From: Talaromyces rugulosus
Lineage: Eukaryota > Ascomycota > Eurotiomycetes > Eurotiales > Trichocomaceae
Assembly (NCBI RefSeq): GCF_013368755.1
Contig: NC_049561.1
Span: 2,728,001 to 2,792,000 of the forward strand
DNA length: 64,000 bases
Reading direction: 5' to 3'
The position numbers and the translations under genes are program-made. Under the pieces are notes generated by a model. It made no database searches and was not told the DNA's origin. It saw only the letters and a program-made list of their open reading frames with translations. Positions 1 to 10,320 of this stretch are shown here, piece after piece. The stretch's first letter is position 1, and the number at the start of each line of letters is the position of its first letter.

Positions 1-94
1 ATGTTTAAGGCGCATTTTTGGGGGAACAATTATTTGTGAAGGGGTTGTTTTTTATAAAGATTTTGTTATTGTATCAATATTTAGATGTCAAATT

Positions 95-600
95 TCAATT
101 TGATTTATGCACATTTATACCAGTTGACGCTATACATGTACAGTGAGGGGCCAAAGTGATGTATGTATGTAACATATAAGTGCGACGACAGACGACCACG
201 GTGGAAACTGTTGGGTAATAAGGACTGACCAAAACAGCCAAAGGCTTTTTGGTTAGCAGCTGACATGCTGAGAGAAACCTGCCGTCGCTTTTACTGGATA
301 CAAAAAGACACCCTTCACCAAGTTGGACAGCCATACCCTGTGCGAGAACAAATTGCCAGAATTCAGTGCATATACTTATCGTCATCATCCAAAGGAACGT
401 TAAGAATGTGCCTGTTGCTAGTAGAAGTCGAAAGTATCCAGGATCATAGAGCGGCCCTGTAATAGCCCCCATGAAAAGTAGCAGGGTTGCTTGTATTGAG
501 CCAATCCAGGCCATATCGATGTGTGATCCACCAGCACCTGGTCTGAAATACGCCATAAGAGTTGGCTATGCCCCTAATGGAGGAGAATCTAATTTTAGGT
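95..600 (-). pseudogene. MFS monocarboxylate-type transporter relic
   Basis: A minus-strand frame reads AWIGSIQATLLLFMGAITGP followed by a GYFRLLLATGTF segment and LAQGMAVQLGEGCLFV. This matches transmembrane segments 2-4 of fungal monocarboxylate-porter-like MFS proteins. The preceding family motif, GIANSYGVFQ, is also present (about 543-575) but lies in another frame, with no room for an intron between them, so the frame breaks near 530-545. Downstream of the GCLFV motif the reading loses family resemblance. No start or later transmembrane segments are present before the window edge. I read it as a decayed fragment; the alternative is a gene whose remaining exons lie left of the window and which carries a sequencing indel. 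Confidence 0.6.
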
Positions 601-1622
601 CATTTACGAAATAGGTAAAGCTCAAGTGCTTTTTTTTTAATAACCAGTAGTTAAATATAAGGCACCAGCTTCCTGCAACTTACCCCATGGGCGGTGCGGG
701 TTAAAAGTTACTGAGCGGGAGCGGCTTTGGCGATACCTATTCTTCTCCACTTGTCTCAAGGAACCACCCTGTAACATAGACTTGGAAAATCAAGTATCTA
801 AACTGACGGATTCCATTTTGGTATTGCTATTGGGGAAGAATAAATTCTCAAGTTACGAAAAGGCAATTTTTGGGATGATCTAAATATCGAATGATTGGCT
901 GTGAACAGGTAGAAAATGGCTGGATTTGTTGACATAGAATGGCGAGTACTCCCACACTCCTTGGGATATGTGAATACCCCTCATAGTGATAGTACTAGAA
1001 TCCAAAGAAAGAAGTCTAGCCGCTGCACATGCAAAAGAGAAGGGGTTGGCCTTGGGGGGCCTTGCATATCGCCCGACGGACACACCGTCTATGGGAACGG
1101 TTAAGCGATGATCAACTCAAGTTGATAGCTTTCTCTCAATGATAATATGGCGATCATATTAAATTATTCATCTTTCTAGACCAGTCTGGATTTTCTTGTC
1201 AGGCAACTGCTGGTTTCGCGCCTTGCCGCTTTATTGCATACACTAATGCTTCCAATGTTACTGTTAGCTGAGAAATACACTAACTTGTGGCATACTAAGA
1301 AGCCCCTACCCAGGGTTTGCGCTCTTTTTGGCGCACTGCATGTGTGAGTTCGAAAATAGGCCGTTTCTCATTTAATTCTAGTCCCATGACATTATACAAC
1401 CCCTGCCCGCTGTTGGGGCAACTCAGCCGGATTAATTTTTATTAGGCAAATGTCGCTAGCAAATTACTAGGCATGATAGAGCCACTTTTAGTGCATATCA
1501 ATCCATCAATGATTGTAAGAATCGTCTTTCTTCCTTCATATAGGCTCGTCAACGGATATTTAACCCCTCTGTCAACTGGTATATTTCTTATTGTCAACTG
1601 GATTCCTTGATCATTGAACGTC
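601..1622. other. gene-free interval
   Basis: About 1 kb without a convincing reading frame on either strand. Short frames near 880-1104 show no family motif. It contains the upstream region of the rhodopsin-domain gene that starts at 1623. Confidence 0.5.
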
Positions 1623-2878
1623 ATGTCTGACAGCTCAACGGACGTCTCCCCTGGGTATCTGGATGAATATTGTGGTGGTGAGCTCATTGCAACTGCCATA
1701 GTGTTCATGACCCTAGAGATTGTATTTGCGGCTGTTCGATATTTCGCGAAACGGGGACAAGGGGTCCAAAGAGGCCTAGATGACTGGTTCATTTGGCCAG
1801 CGCTGGTAGTAAACATTATAACATGCATTGAAGGGCTCAGTAAGTCCATGAATCTAAGAACGAACCTTTAAACATGCTTCTGACCCCCTCTTCTTTGATA
1901 TTCGCAGTCCTAATTCCTCTTGCCGGCGTGGGAACACATCTGGAGGCAGTCAAAACACGCAGCCCGGAGAAACTAATAGCTTGGTCCAAGGGCATCTACG
2001 CCTGTGTTTGGATCTGGGCGCTGGCGGTTGCTCTCCCCAAGTTGTCGATCATCGGATTCTACCTTCGCTTCTTCAAGTCACCATATGAACGAGCTGCCAG
2101 CTATGTCCTCATGTTCATCACCGTTGCCACGTTTGTGGCCGTCGGACTCACAACCACTTTTCAATGTACACCTGTCAGCTATCAGTGGGAACAATCCATA
2201 CCAGGTACACAGGGGAAGTGTATCGATGTAACATCATTCTATGACTGGATGTCGTTCCCGAATATCGTCACGGACGCCGTCATATTGGTCCTACCACTGC
2301 CGATGATATTCAGGCTACAGCTTTCTCAGCATCAGAAAATTGGACTGGTAATTATCTTTGCTACCGGTGGGGTGTATGTGACAAGCCATTTCCTTCCATT
2401 GGATATACACTGATCCCTAATGCTTGCTTCTAGAGGAATTATTACATCGTGCTTCCGGTTCGCAAATTTCTTCAACCATAACGCCTTCGATGATAATACC
2501 TGGACCTCCGTCCAGCTGCTCAAGTGGACCGATATCGAACCAGGTATTTACTTTCTCGCCGCGTGCATGCCTTCTTTCGCGCCTCTCTTCCAGCGTGCCT
2601 GGACTCGTTTCTTGGCGCCGCATATCAAGTTGCCAAGGAAGAAGACAAAAGGGACGAGTCCAGCTCAAAGCGATACTGGCGCGTTTGCCTTGCATACCAT
2701 CGGAGGAGGAATACGGGTCCGTGGAACTGGAGCACACAGCGATAGCAGTGTAGTTGGGGGCTTTTCGAGGTTGGGTGACGGTGTGGATGAGGAAGCGAGC
2801 GATGAGGAATATCATGGTGGCCATCCTTCTGATCGGAAGATCCAAGTCACCTCAATGTTTACTGTGGATCATTCTTGA
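1623..2878 (+). CDS. Pth11/rhodopsin-domain integral membrane protein
   Basis: Three exons, 1623-1839, 1908-2373 and 2434-2878, give a 375-residue protein. The introns are GTAAGT...CGCAG and GTATGT...TCTAG, and phases agree. Family hallmarks are DDWFIWPALV after transmembrane segment 2, the PKLSIIGFYLRFF segment, FQCTPVSYQW after segment 4, the DAVILVLPLPMIFRLQL segment, and the closing FRFANFF ... DNTW and IYFLAACMPSFAPLF. This is the fungal rhodopsin (Pth11-like) family of plasma-membrane seven-helix proteins, which includes CFEM-less receptors and many members of unknown ligand. The C-terminal 90 residues are polar and probably cytosolic. The start is the first ATG in frame (1623). The ligand and role cannot be read from sequence. 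It lies 0.7 kb upstream of a P450 in the same orientation, but nothing else indicates a biosynthetic cluster. Confidence 0.85.
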
Positions 2879-3580
2879 AAAGGATTATCTATAACAAACA
2901 TATGTACGAAGTTCACGCGGTTGATAAATTCAGATGTTATGTATATGAGTGTGCCCGGGTGTGGCGAATACTGGAGAATGTTTTTTTTCTTACATGTAGG
3001 ATAGTTCTATTTCGAAGACAATTTCTCTGATCAGTGATTATAGGTGCGACTTGATTTCTCGCTTAGTATCAACAGGCTAGTTTACATACTTCACCCACTA
3101 TGGTAACAAAGCCACCATACCAGCGCGTAGTCGGGGTTATTGTTGTCGCCTTCTATCGGAACGGTAGTGAGATCCACGTTAAGGAATTGGTCCGCATCAA
3201 CGCCACCGCTGTTATCTCGAGGCCTCGCAGTCAAGCGCAAATAATACGTCCAAGCTTGCTGCGCCTTTGTCGTGGTAAGTGTCAACAGGATTGATCGACG
3301 GCTCATGGACGGAAAGTAAATGTAGCCTAAAGTTTAGCGGCCGGTATGCAATACCGACTATCTCCTTATCAGGTTTACCTTGGTTACTTTCCTAAGGAAA
3401 ACCACGTATTAATTACTGGATAAATACTGTAAATTTTATTAAATTTTCCACTAAATTTTAGGCTGAACCCGGAATACCCCACCCTCAACAAAGAAACGGT
3501 ATAATAATAATTAGTTGGTTTACTACCCCAAATCCCTCTAGTGATTCAAATTTACAACAGGGTTTGCAGTTGACCGCTAC
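2879..3580. other. intergenic interval with one unassigned 71-codon frame
   Basis: Contains the 3' end of the rhodopsin-domain gene and the P450 promoter. A minus-strand ATG frame at 3306-3091 (71 codons) has a non-repetitive, charged composition but matches no family I know. I do not call it a gene. Confidence 0.4.
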
Positions 3581-5567
3581 ATGGAATTCACTGCGTTCCT
3601 ATGTACCATATTGACCTCAATTATGCCGTTCGATTCGTCTTCACCATGGGCTCTCTCGGCATTTGAGAGCCTCGGCTCCTTCAATGTGCTAACTATCGGC
3701 CTTGCGACCGCCCTTGTTATCTTATTCATCCTAACATTTCGCGACCCTCTTGCTTCGGTCCCCGGACCATTCTGGGCTCGCTGGTCGCCTGCGTGGATGA
3801 TCTATCATGCTCTTAGAGGTGACATGCATCGGGAGATGATACAGCTCCACGACAAATATGGAAGCATAGTGCGTACGGGCCCATATGAAGTGAGTATCGC
3901 AGATCCAGATGCGATCCAGCTGATATATGGTGCGTTATTCACCTCCTTATTGTCATACTTCTATCTTGAGGCGGACTTGAAATAACTCTTTTGACAGGTG
4001 CCGGGGCTTCCTTCAAGAAAAGCGACTGGTATAGTGTGTGGCAAGGTCGGCGAAAGTTCGATCTCTTTGCGGAGCGAGATGCAAGCGTCCATAGTACAAA
4101 CCGCAGATTTGTCAATTCCATCTATTCGCTCAGCGGCTTGGCCGAGTTTGAGCCGTATCTAGATGACGTCTTGGACGTCTTCCTTTCTCGGCTCTCGCAG
4201 ATGGATACACAACGTATCGATATGGGCTACTGGGCGCAGCTGTTTGCGTTTGGTCTGTGCGGCGCTTCTTTAACTTTTATCACGCGCGCTTTGACTGATA
4301 ATCCCTACAGATGTTATCGGTGAACTCACTTTCTCCAAACGATTCGGCTTCATTGAGAGTGGTACTGATAAGGAAACGTTCGTCCACATTGACGGGGCTC
4401 TCCAGTCAGCTTCGTGGGTTGGACAGGTACCGTGGCTCTACTGGGTTCACGATTGGTTGGCACCTTGGATTGGGAATCATCTCAAAGTCACGAACCGCAA
4501 CGGCCTACTACGTGAAATATCGGCCAAAGAAGTAAGCCAGCGAAGCTCAGTGCCAAGTAGCCACCCAGACATGCTGGATAAATTTATGGAGGTCCATCGC
4601 AAGAATCCAGATCAGTTTGACAATGCAGCAGTTATGTCCATGTCAGCGAGCAACATATTTGCGGGGAGTGACACCACCGCCATCTCCATCGGAGCCATTC
4701 TCTACTATCTCTGCAAGTACCCGCAGTATAAAGAAAAGTTGATGGAAGAAATTTTTGCCGAGGCGGATGCTGGTCACATTGGGCGCACTAATGCTCCATA
4801 CAAAGTGACTAGAAACATGTCTTACTTGCAGGCTTGCATTCAAGAAGGGTTGCGCTGTCACCCGGCGGTGGGAATGTCTATGCCCAGGGTCGTGCCACCA
4901 GAAGGTCTTGCCGTGAATGGCGTGCATATTCCTGGAGGAGTGAGCTGAGCTAGCCTGACTATATTTGCTGTATAGATATTATACTAACCACGGAGGCAGA
5001 TTGTCGCTGGAACGAATCCATGGGTTATCCACCGAAACAAAGAGATTTTTGGGGATGATGCCGATATCTTTCGCCCAGATCGATGGTTAGATGGTAATGT
5101 GAGCCAAAAGAGTAAGGCTTTTTCCCTAAGCGAGCTATCTGCTGTTGCCATATCGAAGTGTACATGAGCTGAGTAGCGCTACAGAACGGTTCTTCTTTGC
5201 ATTCGGCGCTGGGTCGAGAACCTGTATTGGCAAGAGTAGGCCATTCCCTTCCTCTCATTCCGTTTCCTTTGGTTAACAGTTACCAGGTCTAAGCTTGCTG
5301 GAGATCTCCAAGGTGAAATAGACAAAAGCTATATAATCATGATCTTGCTGTTGGCTAACAAACTCGCTCAGCTTTTACCATGCCTACTATTGGAATATGA
5401 CATTGAATTCGCCGATCCAACCGCACAAATAGAGGAACACTGCTGGTAAGTCAAGGCATGCTAACCCTCTTTGAAATGAGACTGATGGCGGCCGTGTAAA
5501 CTCGTATAGGTGGTTTGTCAAGATCGAAAACTTGAACCTCTGTCTGAAAAGGAGAGGTGTCCAATAA
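3581..5567 (+). CDS. cytochrome P450 monooxygenase (pisatin-demethylase-like)
   Basis: Eight exons (3581-3929, 3998-4252, 4311-4939, 5000-5111, 5185-5235, 5287-5312, 5372-5445, 5510-5567) join in phase to 517 residues, a normal length for a microsomal P450. Visible features are an N-terminal membrane anchor (about 34-53), the PGPF hinge (61-64), the I-helix AGSDTT (319-324), the K-helix ExxR (E380, R383), and the PERF-region equivalent FRPDRW. The heme loop FAFGAGSRTCIGK has its ligand at Cys462. The IDYGxW-like order and LSLLEISK after the heme loop resemble the CYP pisatin-demethylase/benzoate-hydroxylase-like group of fungal P450s. It is an ER heme monooxygenase using NADPH through CPR; the substrate is unknown. 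Exon 6 is only 26 nt. The second intron donor (GTCTGT) is weak. A second in-frame ATG at 3623 is an alternative start that would shorten the luminal tail. Confidence 0.9.
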
Positions 5568-6450
5568 TTGTGTAGATATTGTGATATAGCATGGATCTTG
5601 TCGCCTTGGTTCTATTCAGTTAACCCTAGACCCCCTGAGCCGTGCATATGGAAATTTTGAAGAAGGTAGAGAATCGATACTGTATCATGACACGGTTGGC
5701 CAACAAGTAATCAATTATCCCTGTCAAGATTTGGGGGCCTTTGGACGCCTTAAAACCAAATTGGTATCAGACTAATGTACACCATAGCCCCCACGTAAAT
5801 AATAACCGACCCCTACCGGCATATCGACTCCCGAGATCGGGCTGCAGTTGAACGAGTGTTAACTAAAATTTAGTGGCCGGGGTATCCGACCTGGCAGGAG
5901 GAAAAAAGCCAATTTTTAATGATTTTAGATACCCGTTCAGCTTTTAGTATCTATAAGAGGTGACAAGATTTTCAGCCAGGACTTTCTAACTAAAAGAGCT
6001 AGTGCCTTTGCGTGTACTAGGAGCTAGATATTGATCAAATTACTATACATGGTATAATCATGAGTTATATAGGATGATGTCGTCAATAAAAAAAAGATAC
6101 CCCTCCTCATGCGCATACTCTATCAAGAAGTATAGATGGGAAAACATCAAATACTAGTTCTAGAGATAATGATCGTATGAGATAGCAAACCCTCGACTTC
6201 TTATATCAGATAAGAAGTGTTGTAGCGGTGCTAGGAAAAAACACACACGCACTATCTATCATGTAGAAACCTGTACAGCTATGCTATAACTTAGGAAATT
6301 ACAGGAATTAGTTTTTACCAGCACGGAAAACTTTCATTATTGCAAGAAAAAAAATTGCGAACAGCTATTCGTTGTCTTAGGCATCCCCTTCTTCTCACAC
6401 TGCCTCGGCACCCGCATGACCGGCCTCAGCGGCTCCTTGCAGCTTTAGTT

Positions 6451-6660
6451 TCAACTCATGGTCTCAAGGCCCTCATCTTGCAGGCCTTGCGGATACATCC
6501 GGTAGTTAATTAAGTTATCGGTGGCCATAGCACATTCCGGCTCCATATCCTTCGATCTAGTTGGGCGCGGGCCAAGAATCCAAGGCCGCCCGCTAACATC
6601 TCTTCTTGAAATGCATGTTGGTGACAGGCAGCCGTGACTATCTACCACCGCAATATCTAA
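6451..6660 (-). pseudogene. possible coding relic in gene-poor region
   Basis: A minus-strand frame of about 70 codons (AVVDSHGCLSP ... RPWILGPRP ... ATDNLINYRMYPQGL) stands out because it is GC-richer and more protein-like than the surrounding AT-rich DNA. It continues a few codons past its first ATG on both sides without a gene-like context. It may be a fragment of a transposon-encoded or duplicated protein. I do not recognise the family, and no repeat boundary is visible. Confidence 0.25.
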
Positions 6661-7853
6661 TAGCTAACTAACAAACAATAATTACAGGCAGCACTCGAGG
6701 CTGGGTTATACAGCCCAGCCAGTTTCCATAACAGTCGTCCTACATGTATATGTACAGTACAACGGAGCTCCGAAATCAGTGAGCAATCCCGGAGCCAGGC
6801 TAGCATAAGGCGGCGGCGTGCTGGGCCGCCTAACATATTTGTTATATCGGTGCTTCAAATGCTAGTGATTTGATTTCAATACACGAAATTTAATATTCTC
6901 GCAGACTTTAGTTCACTTCCCCACCGCTGCAAAATCACAAGTGCTATATCAACACTTCGACGGGCTCTCCAGAGCCACATGCAATCAACCATTCCACTAT
7001 TCTCTAAAGTGAACTACTAACCAATGCACTTTTGATTTTATTCATTTGTGTTTGTAATTGAAGATCAATCAATTACATTTATAAAACCTGCCGTTTTCAA
7101 ATAATACATAGGTAGAGGACGGCATCAGCTACATAATTTCGACAACATTTTTAAGATGATATATACAAACCTATCAGCCTTGAATTGATGTGCCGAAAAA
7201 GACAATTTGTGGATTTTGCTAGCGTAGATTTACGCAATTCTCACTGACTAGGTGTAGTATTATCAGTATCTAGGTAAACATTTGAACCACTGTTACAAGA
7301 AACAGTTCATAGTTGGTAGATGAAAATGTGGGGCTTTCTTGGCTTAGCCAATAGGGTCCGATTCTTGCTTATTACAAACGCTGCTCGTTTACCAATATAA
7401 AAGGATATTCTGCCAACAGATTGGAAGAATGTAAAATAAATGCTGAATTGTAGTAATAGTAGAAAAAATTTGTTGAAAAGAAACAACACTAATATACTAT
7501 TCCTTGACACTGGACAGCTGCACCAAACGACCTTAGTTCCCTTGGGCAGTCAATATATAGTGATAGGCGCCAACAATATTTGATATGAAAATCCAATACA
7601 GTAGACTAGATATAAAAGTCATATACTTAATAATTCAATACTGTTTTCTAATCCAGCTGACAAAGTACGTTTTGGATCTGCACGTTTGCAGAAGATGCAA
7701 ACTTGTCAAACAAGCTGGTTTCGGCGAATGCAAACAGTGCAAAACCCGTCTATATGTATACAGATGACAAATATCTCGGTGCCGCTTTTTTGATATGATA
7801 TGACGTGACGTCGATATCAATCCAAGCTGTAATAGTTGGCCTAAAGAAATATG

Positions 7854-7860
7854 TATAAAA
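7854..7860 (+). promoter_or_regulatory. TATA element of SDR-like gene
   Basis: TATAAAA lies 91 nt upstream of the ATG at 7951, the usual spacing for a fungal TATA promoter with a short leader. A CRE-like TGACGTGACGTC sits about 50 nt further upstream (7801-7812). Confidence 0.45.
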
Positions 7861-7950
7861 TGGCAGGCTTTGTTTCCAAATGAACAGGAGCATCTCGCCT
7901 TCAATCCATCACCGATCCACTTTACTTTGCAGAAAACATCAATTAATACC

Positions 7951-8781
7951 ATGGCTTCTTCTCCAGTTGTGTTGATTCTAGGCGCTGGCAGCAATGTCGG
8001 TCAACATGTTGCCCGCGCATTTGCCGCCAAAAACTACAAAGTTGCTCTTGTGGCTCGCAAACTGAAGGAAGAAGAAAGCACTCCGGATCAGCTGAATATT
8101 CCGGGTGATCTCTCCAACCCAAATACCGTAGTTGACGCCTTTGCAAAAGTCAAGGCAGTTTTTGGCCACCCCAGTGTGGTTGTATACAATGGTATCAATC
8201 CGTACAACTTTTTTTTTCTCTGTTTAAAATAGCTCACCAATTCAAAAGCTGCTGCTGTTACGGCCAACGACGCCAAGAACCCACTCTCTTTGACTTTGAC
8301 CGACTTTGCTCGCGACTTGAACGTCAACACTACTAGCGCTTTCGTTGCTGCCCAGCAGGCTGTTACGTCGTTTGAGAAACTGTCTAGCTCCGACTCCAGG
8401 ACATTCATATATACCGGCAATATTCTGAATCACGGCCCCCTGGCGGCTTTCCCGACTCTGTTGGACCTTGGGGTGGGAAAATCAGCAACGGCGCATATCA
8501 TTCAGGCTGCGTCTAATGCCTATAAGGATCAAGGTTTCAAGTACGTCAGACTTCTATGCTTTTTAGGTACTGTTTGGAAAAGAAATGTTTATTTGCTGAC
8601 TGTAACTAGATTCTATTATGCAGACGAACGCAAGGCCGATGGGTCGGCAGCATTCGCCATTGATGGAGAAGCACACGCCAAAATTTTTACCCAGCTAGCA
8701 GAAGGAACTACCCAGGGGCCTTGGGAACAAACATTTGTCAAGGGGGTGGGATACAAAAATTTTGCGGCCAGCAACCTATAG
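7951..8781 (+). CDS. atypical short-chain dehydrogenase-like protein
   Basis: Exons 7951-8191, 8249-8540 and 8610-8781 give 234 residues. Start 7951 has an ACCATGG context. The N-terminus has the Rossmann signature GAGSNVG (11-17) after strand VVLIL, so nucleotide binding is likely. The family segment VVYNAAAV occupies the place of the classical NNAG. At the catalytic position the protein reads LGVGK (154-158), so the SDR tyrosine of YxxxK is replaced by Leu while Lys158 remains. The first intron ends at an AAAAG acceptor, chosen because it restores the YNAAAVT reading; the nearer TAG acceptor breaks the frame. It lies tail to tail with the amidohydrolase gene (179 nt apart). It may be an NAD(P)-dependent reductase with altered chemistry or a non-catalytic Rossmann protein. 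Confidence 0.8.
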
Positions 8782-8959
8782 GTATGCTGATTACTACCTC
8801 TAGTAATGTGTGAGAGTATTATATCGGCCAATGCCGACGCCAAACGGACAATCTACAAGTAAATCAACACACTTTCGTTTATTAATGAGATACTGAACTG
8901 CTCGTAGCACGACTAATATTCTCTGAAGTACATATTATTCGACAGCCAACCCAAACAAC

Positions 8960-10000
8960 TTAAGCCCCATAAAATCCTTTCAGGCGAGGAAATAGTTTCT
9001 CCGCAGCTCCGTAATAAACCTCCTTCCTCGTGTTTTCGTCCAGTGGATATTCGTCAAGGAACTTGGTAAAGCTTTTGCTAAATGGAACTGTCGCATGCGG
9101 ATAGTCGCTACCAAACAAGACATGTCCCTTTTCCGCAAATCCCAAAATCAGTGGAAGGATCTCTGGGCTCCCAGAAAGTGCAAGGTCAAAGTAAAATTTC
9201 TTTGCCTGGCCCAGGATGTCTTCAGCGGCCATCGAACCTCCAAATTCAGGCAGGGAAATCATAGTCGCACGTCTGGCCAGCAGTGGCAGCGTACCGCCAG
9301 CATGTGACAGGATAATCTTGACATTGGGAAATTGATGCATGCGCCTGTTGAGAATCATGTCCATGGCCGTACGTCCCGTTTCGTGGGGCCAATCGAAGGC
9401 AGGCATGGGAAGCTTTTCGTGGAAAAGCTCTCCGTTTTTATTGTTCAGTGGATGGACAAATACAACCGCTTTGCGGGCATTGAGCTCCTCCCACACAGGC
9501 ACGTAATCAGCATGTCCCAGGTATCCATCTCCCTTTCCGTAGCGAGTAAACAATGTCACACCGTCGGCATGGAGTGTGTCAAAGGCATAGCGAATCTCAC
9601 GGAGCACAAGATCGATATGCTCAAGGGAGGGGACAGTTGCAAAAAAGCCACATGATTCAGGGTCTTTGTCACGCAAAGAAGCACAGTACTCGTTCATGGA
9701 ACGCGCAGCTGCTGCGCTCTCTTCCGGATCAGAAATGTGCATCACGCCGGGCGTGCTGACCGAGAAGATACGAGTGCGAACGCCGATGGATTCGCTGAAC
9801 ACCTTGTCACTGGGATAATCCCAATGGGGAGGTTTCATGCCCTTTAAGCCATGTCCTACGCCTAAATAGCGGATCGATACCGTCAGTCATTGTCCGAGCT
9901 TGGTTGGATGGAATGTATCTGGTAGGAGCTTGAACTACTAACCCGCTACCTCTTTGGGGACGATGTGGTGATGGACATCAACCTTTGGTATATCTGACAT
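8960..10000 (-). CDS. amidohydrolase_2 / ACMSD-type decarboxylase
   Basis: Two exons, 10000-9943 and 9855-8960, give 317 residues. The first exon supplies MSDIPKVDVHHHIVPKEVAG, and the join (GTTAGT...GTAG) restores the HGLKGMKPPHW reading. Metal-site residues of the family are visible: His10/His12 in HHH, His154 in VHP, His204 in LSHAGG and Asp270 in FGSDYP. This superfamily includes aminocarboxymuconate-semialdehyde decarboxylase and fungal 6-methylsalicylate and o-orsellinate decarboxylases, which are Zn/Mn-dependent and non-oxidative. A role in decarboxylating an aromatic or muconate-like acid is an inference. The gene is divergent from a Zn2Cys6 regulator across 320 bp and tail to tail with an SDR, suggesting a small catabolic or secondary-metabolite pathway. 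Confidence 0.85.
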
Positions 10001-10121
10001 TGTGAAGTGGTGAATGGTTTTTCAGTTTCTCGGATATTCCTTTGCTTATGAAGGTGTATATGTAAACTGAGATGTCAAATCAACTGATGAGAACTGGTAA
10101 AAGCAGTCGAGAGATTCATCC

Positions 10122-10129
10122 TTTATATA
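10122..10129 (-). promoter_or_regulatory. TATA element of amidohydrolase gene
   Basis: On the minus strand the sequence reads GTATATAAAG about 120 nt upstream of the ATG at 10000. It lies between that gene and the nested palindrome, so the palindrome is upstream of the amidohydrolase core promoter. Confidence 0.45.
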
Positions 10130-10210
10130 CATCTCGAATGGCTTGGAAATAACTAGTAAGAACTTGGGAATGGTAGTGTACGTAGTTGCATTAGTTAGTG
10201 TGTGCTGTCA

Positions 10211-10277
10211 CCGCGGAATGGTCCGAGTCGGGGAACATTCCGGTTGCCAAAATACCATCCGAACATCCGAACATCCG
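10211..10277. promoter_or_regulatory. nested CCG/CGG palindrome and 8-bp tandem repeat in divergent promoter
   Basis: The inverted repeat CGGAATG (10214-10220) / CATTCCG (10236-10242) surrounds CCGAGTCGG (10223-10231), itself a CCG-N3-CGG palindrome. The two are almost concentric. Just downstream ATCCGAAC is repeated at 10257 and 10265, with a partial third copy at 10273. Zn2Cys6 factors bind paired CGG triplets in inverted, everted or direct order. This is therefore a candidate operator shared by the amidohydrolase and the regulator beside it. Binding is inferred. Confidence 0.5.
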
Positions 10278-10320
10278 CCAACGTCAACGCACTCGGAACC
10301 ACACGCGGCGTTCACAATCG

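Larger units (their letters stand above)
5568..7950. other. gene-poor AT-rich interval
   Basis: About 2.4 kb with no intact gene. It holds the 3' flank of the P450, a small peptide-like relic on the minus strand (6451-6660), long AT-rich stretches (6900-7700), and the promoter of the SDR-like gene with TGACGTGACGTC near 7801 and a TATA element. No terminal inverted repeats were found by eye. Confidence 0.5.

Noticed and set aside
3091..3306. 71-codon ATG frame on the minus strand
   Set aside because: No recognisable domain, no promoter or intron context; kept only as a note in the intergenic entry.
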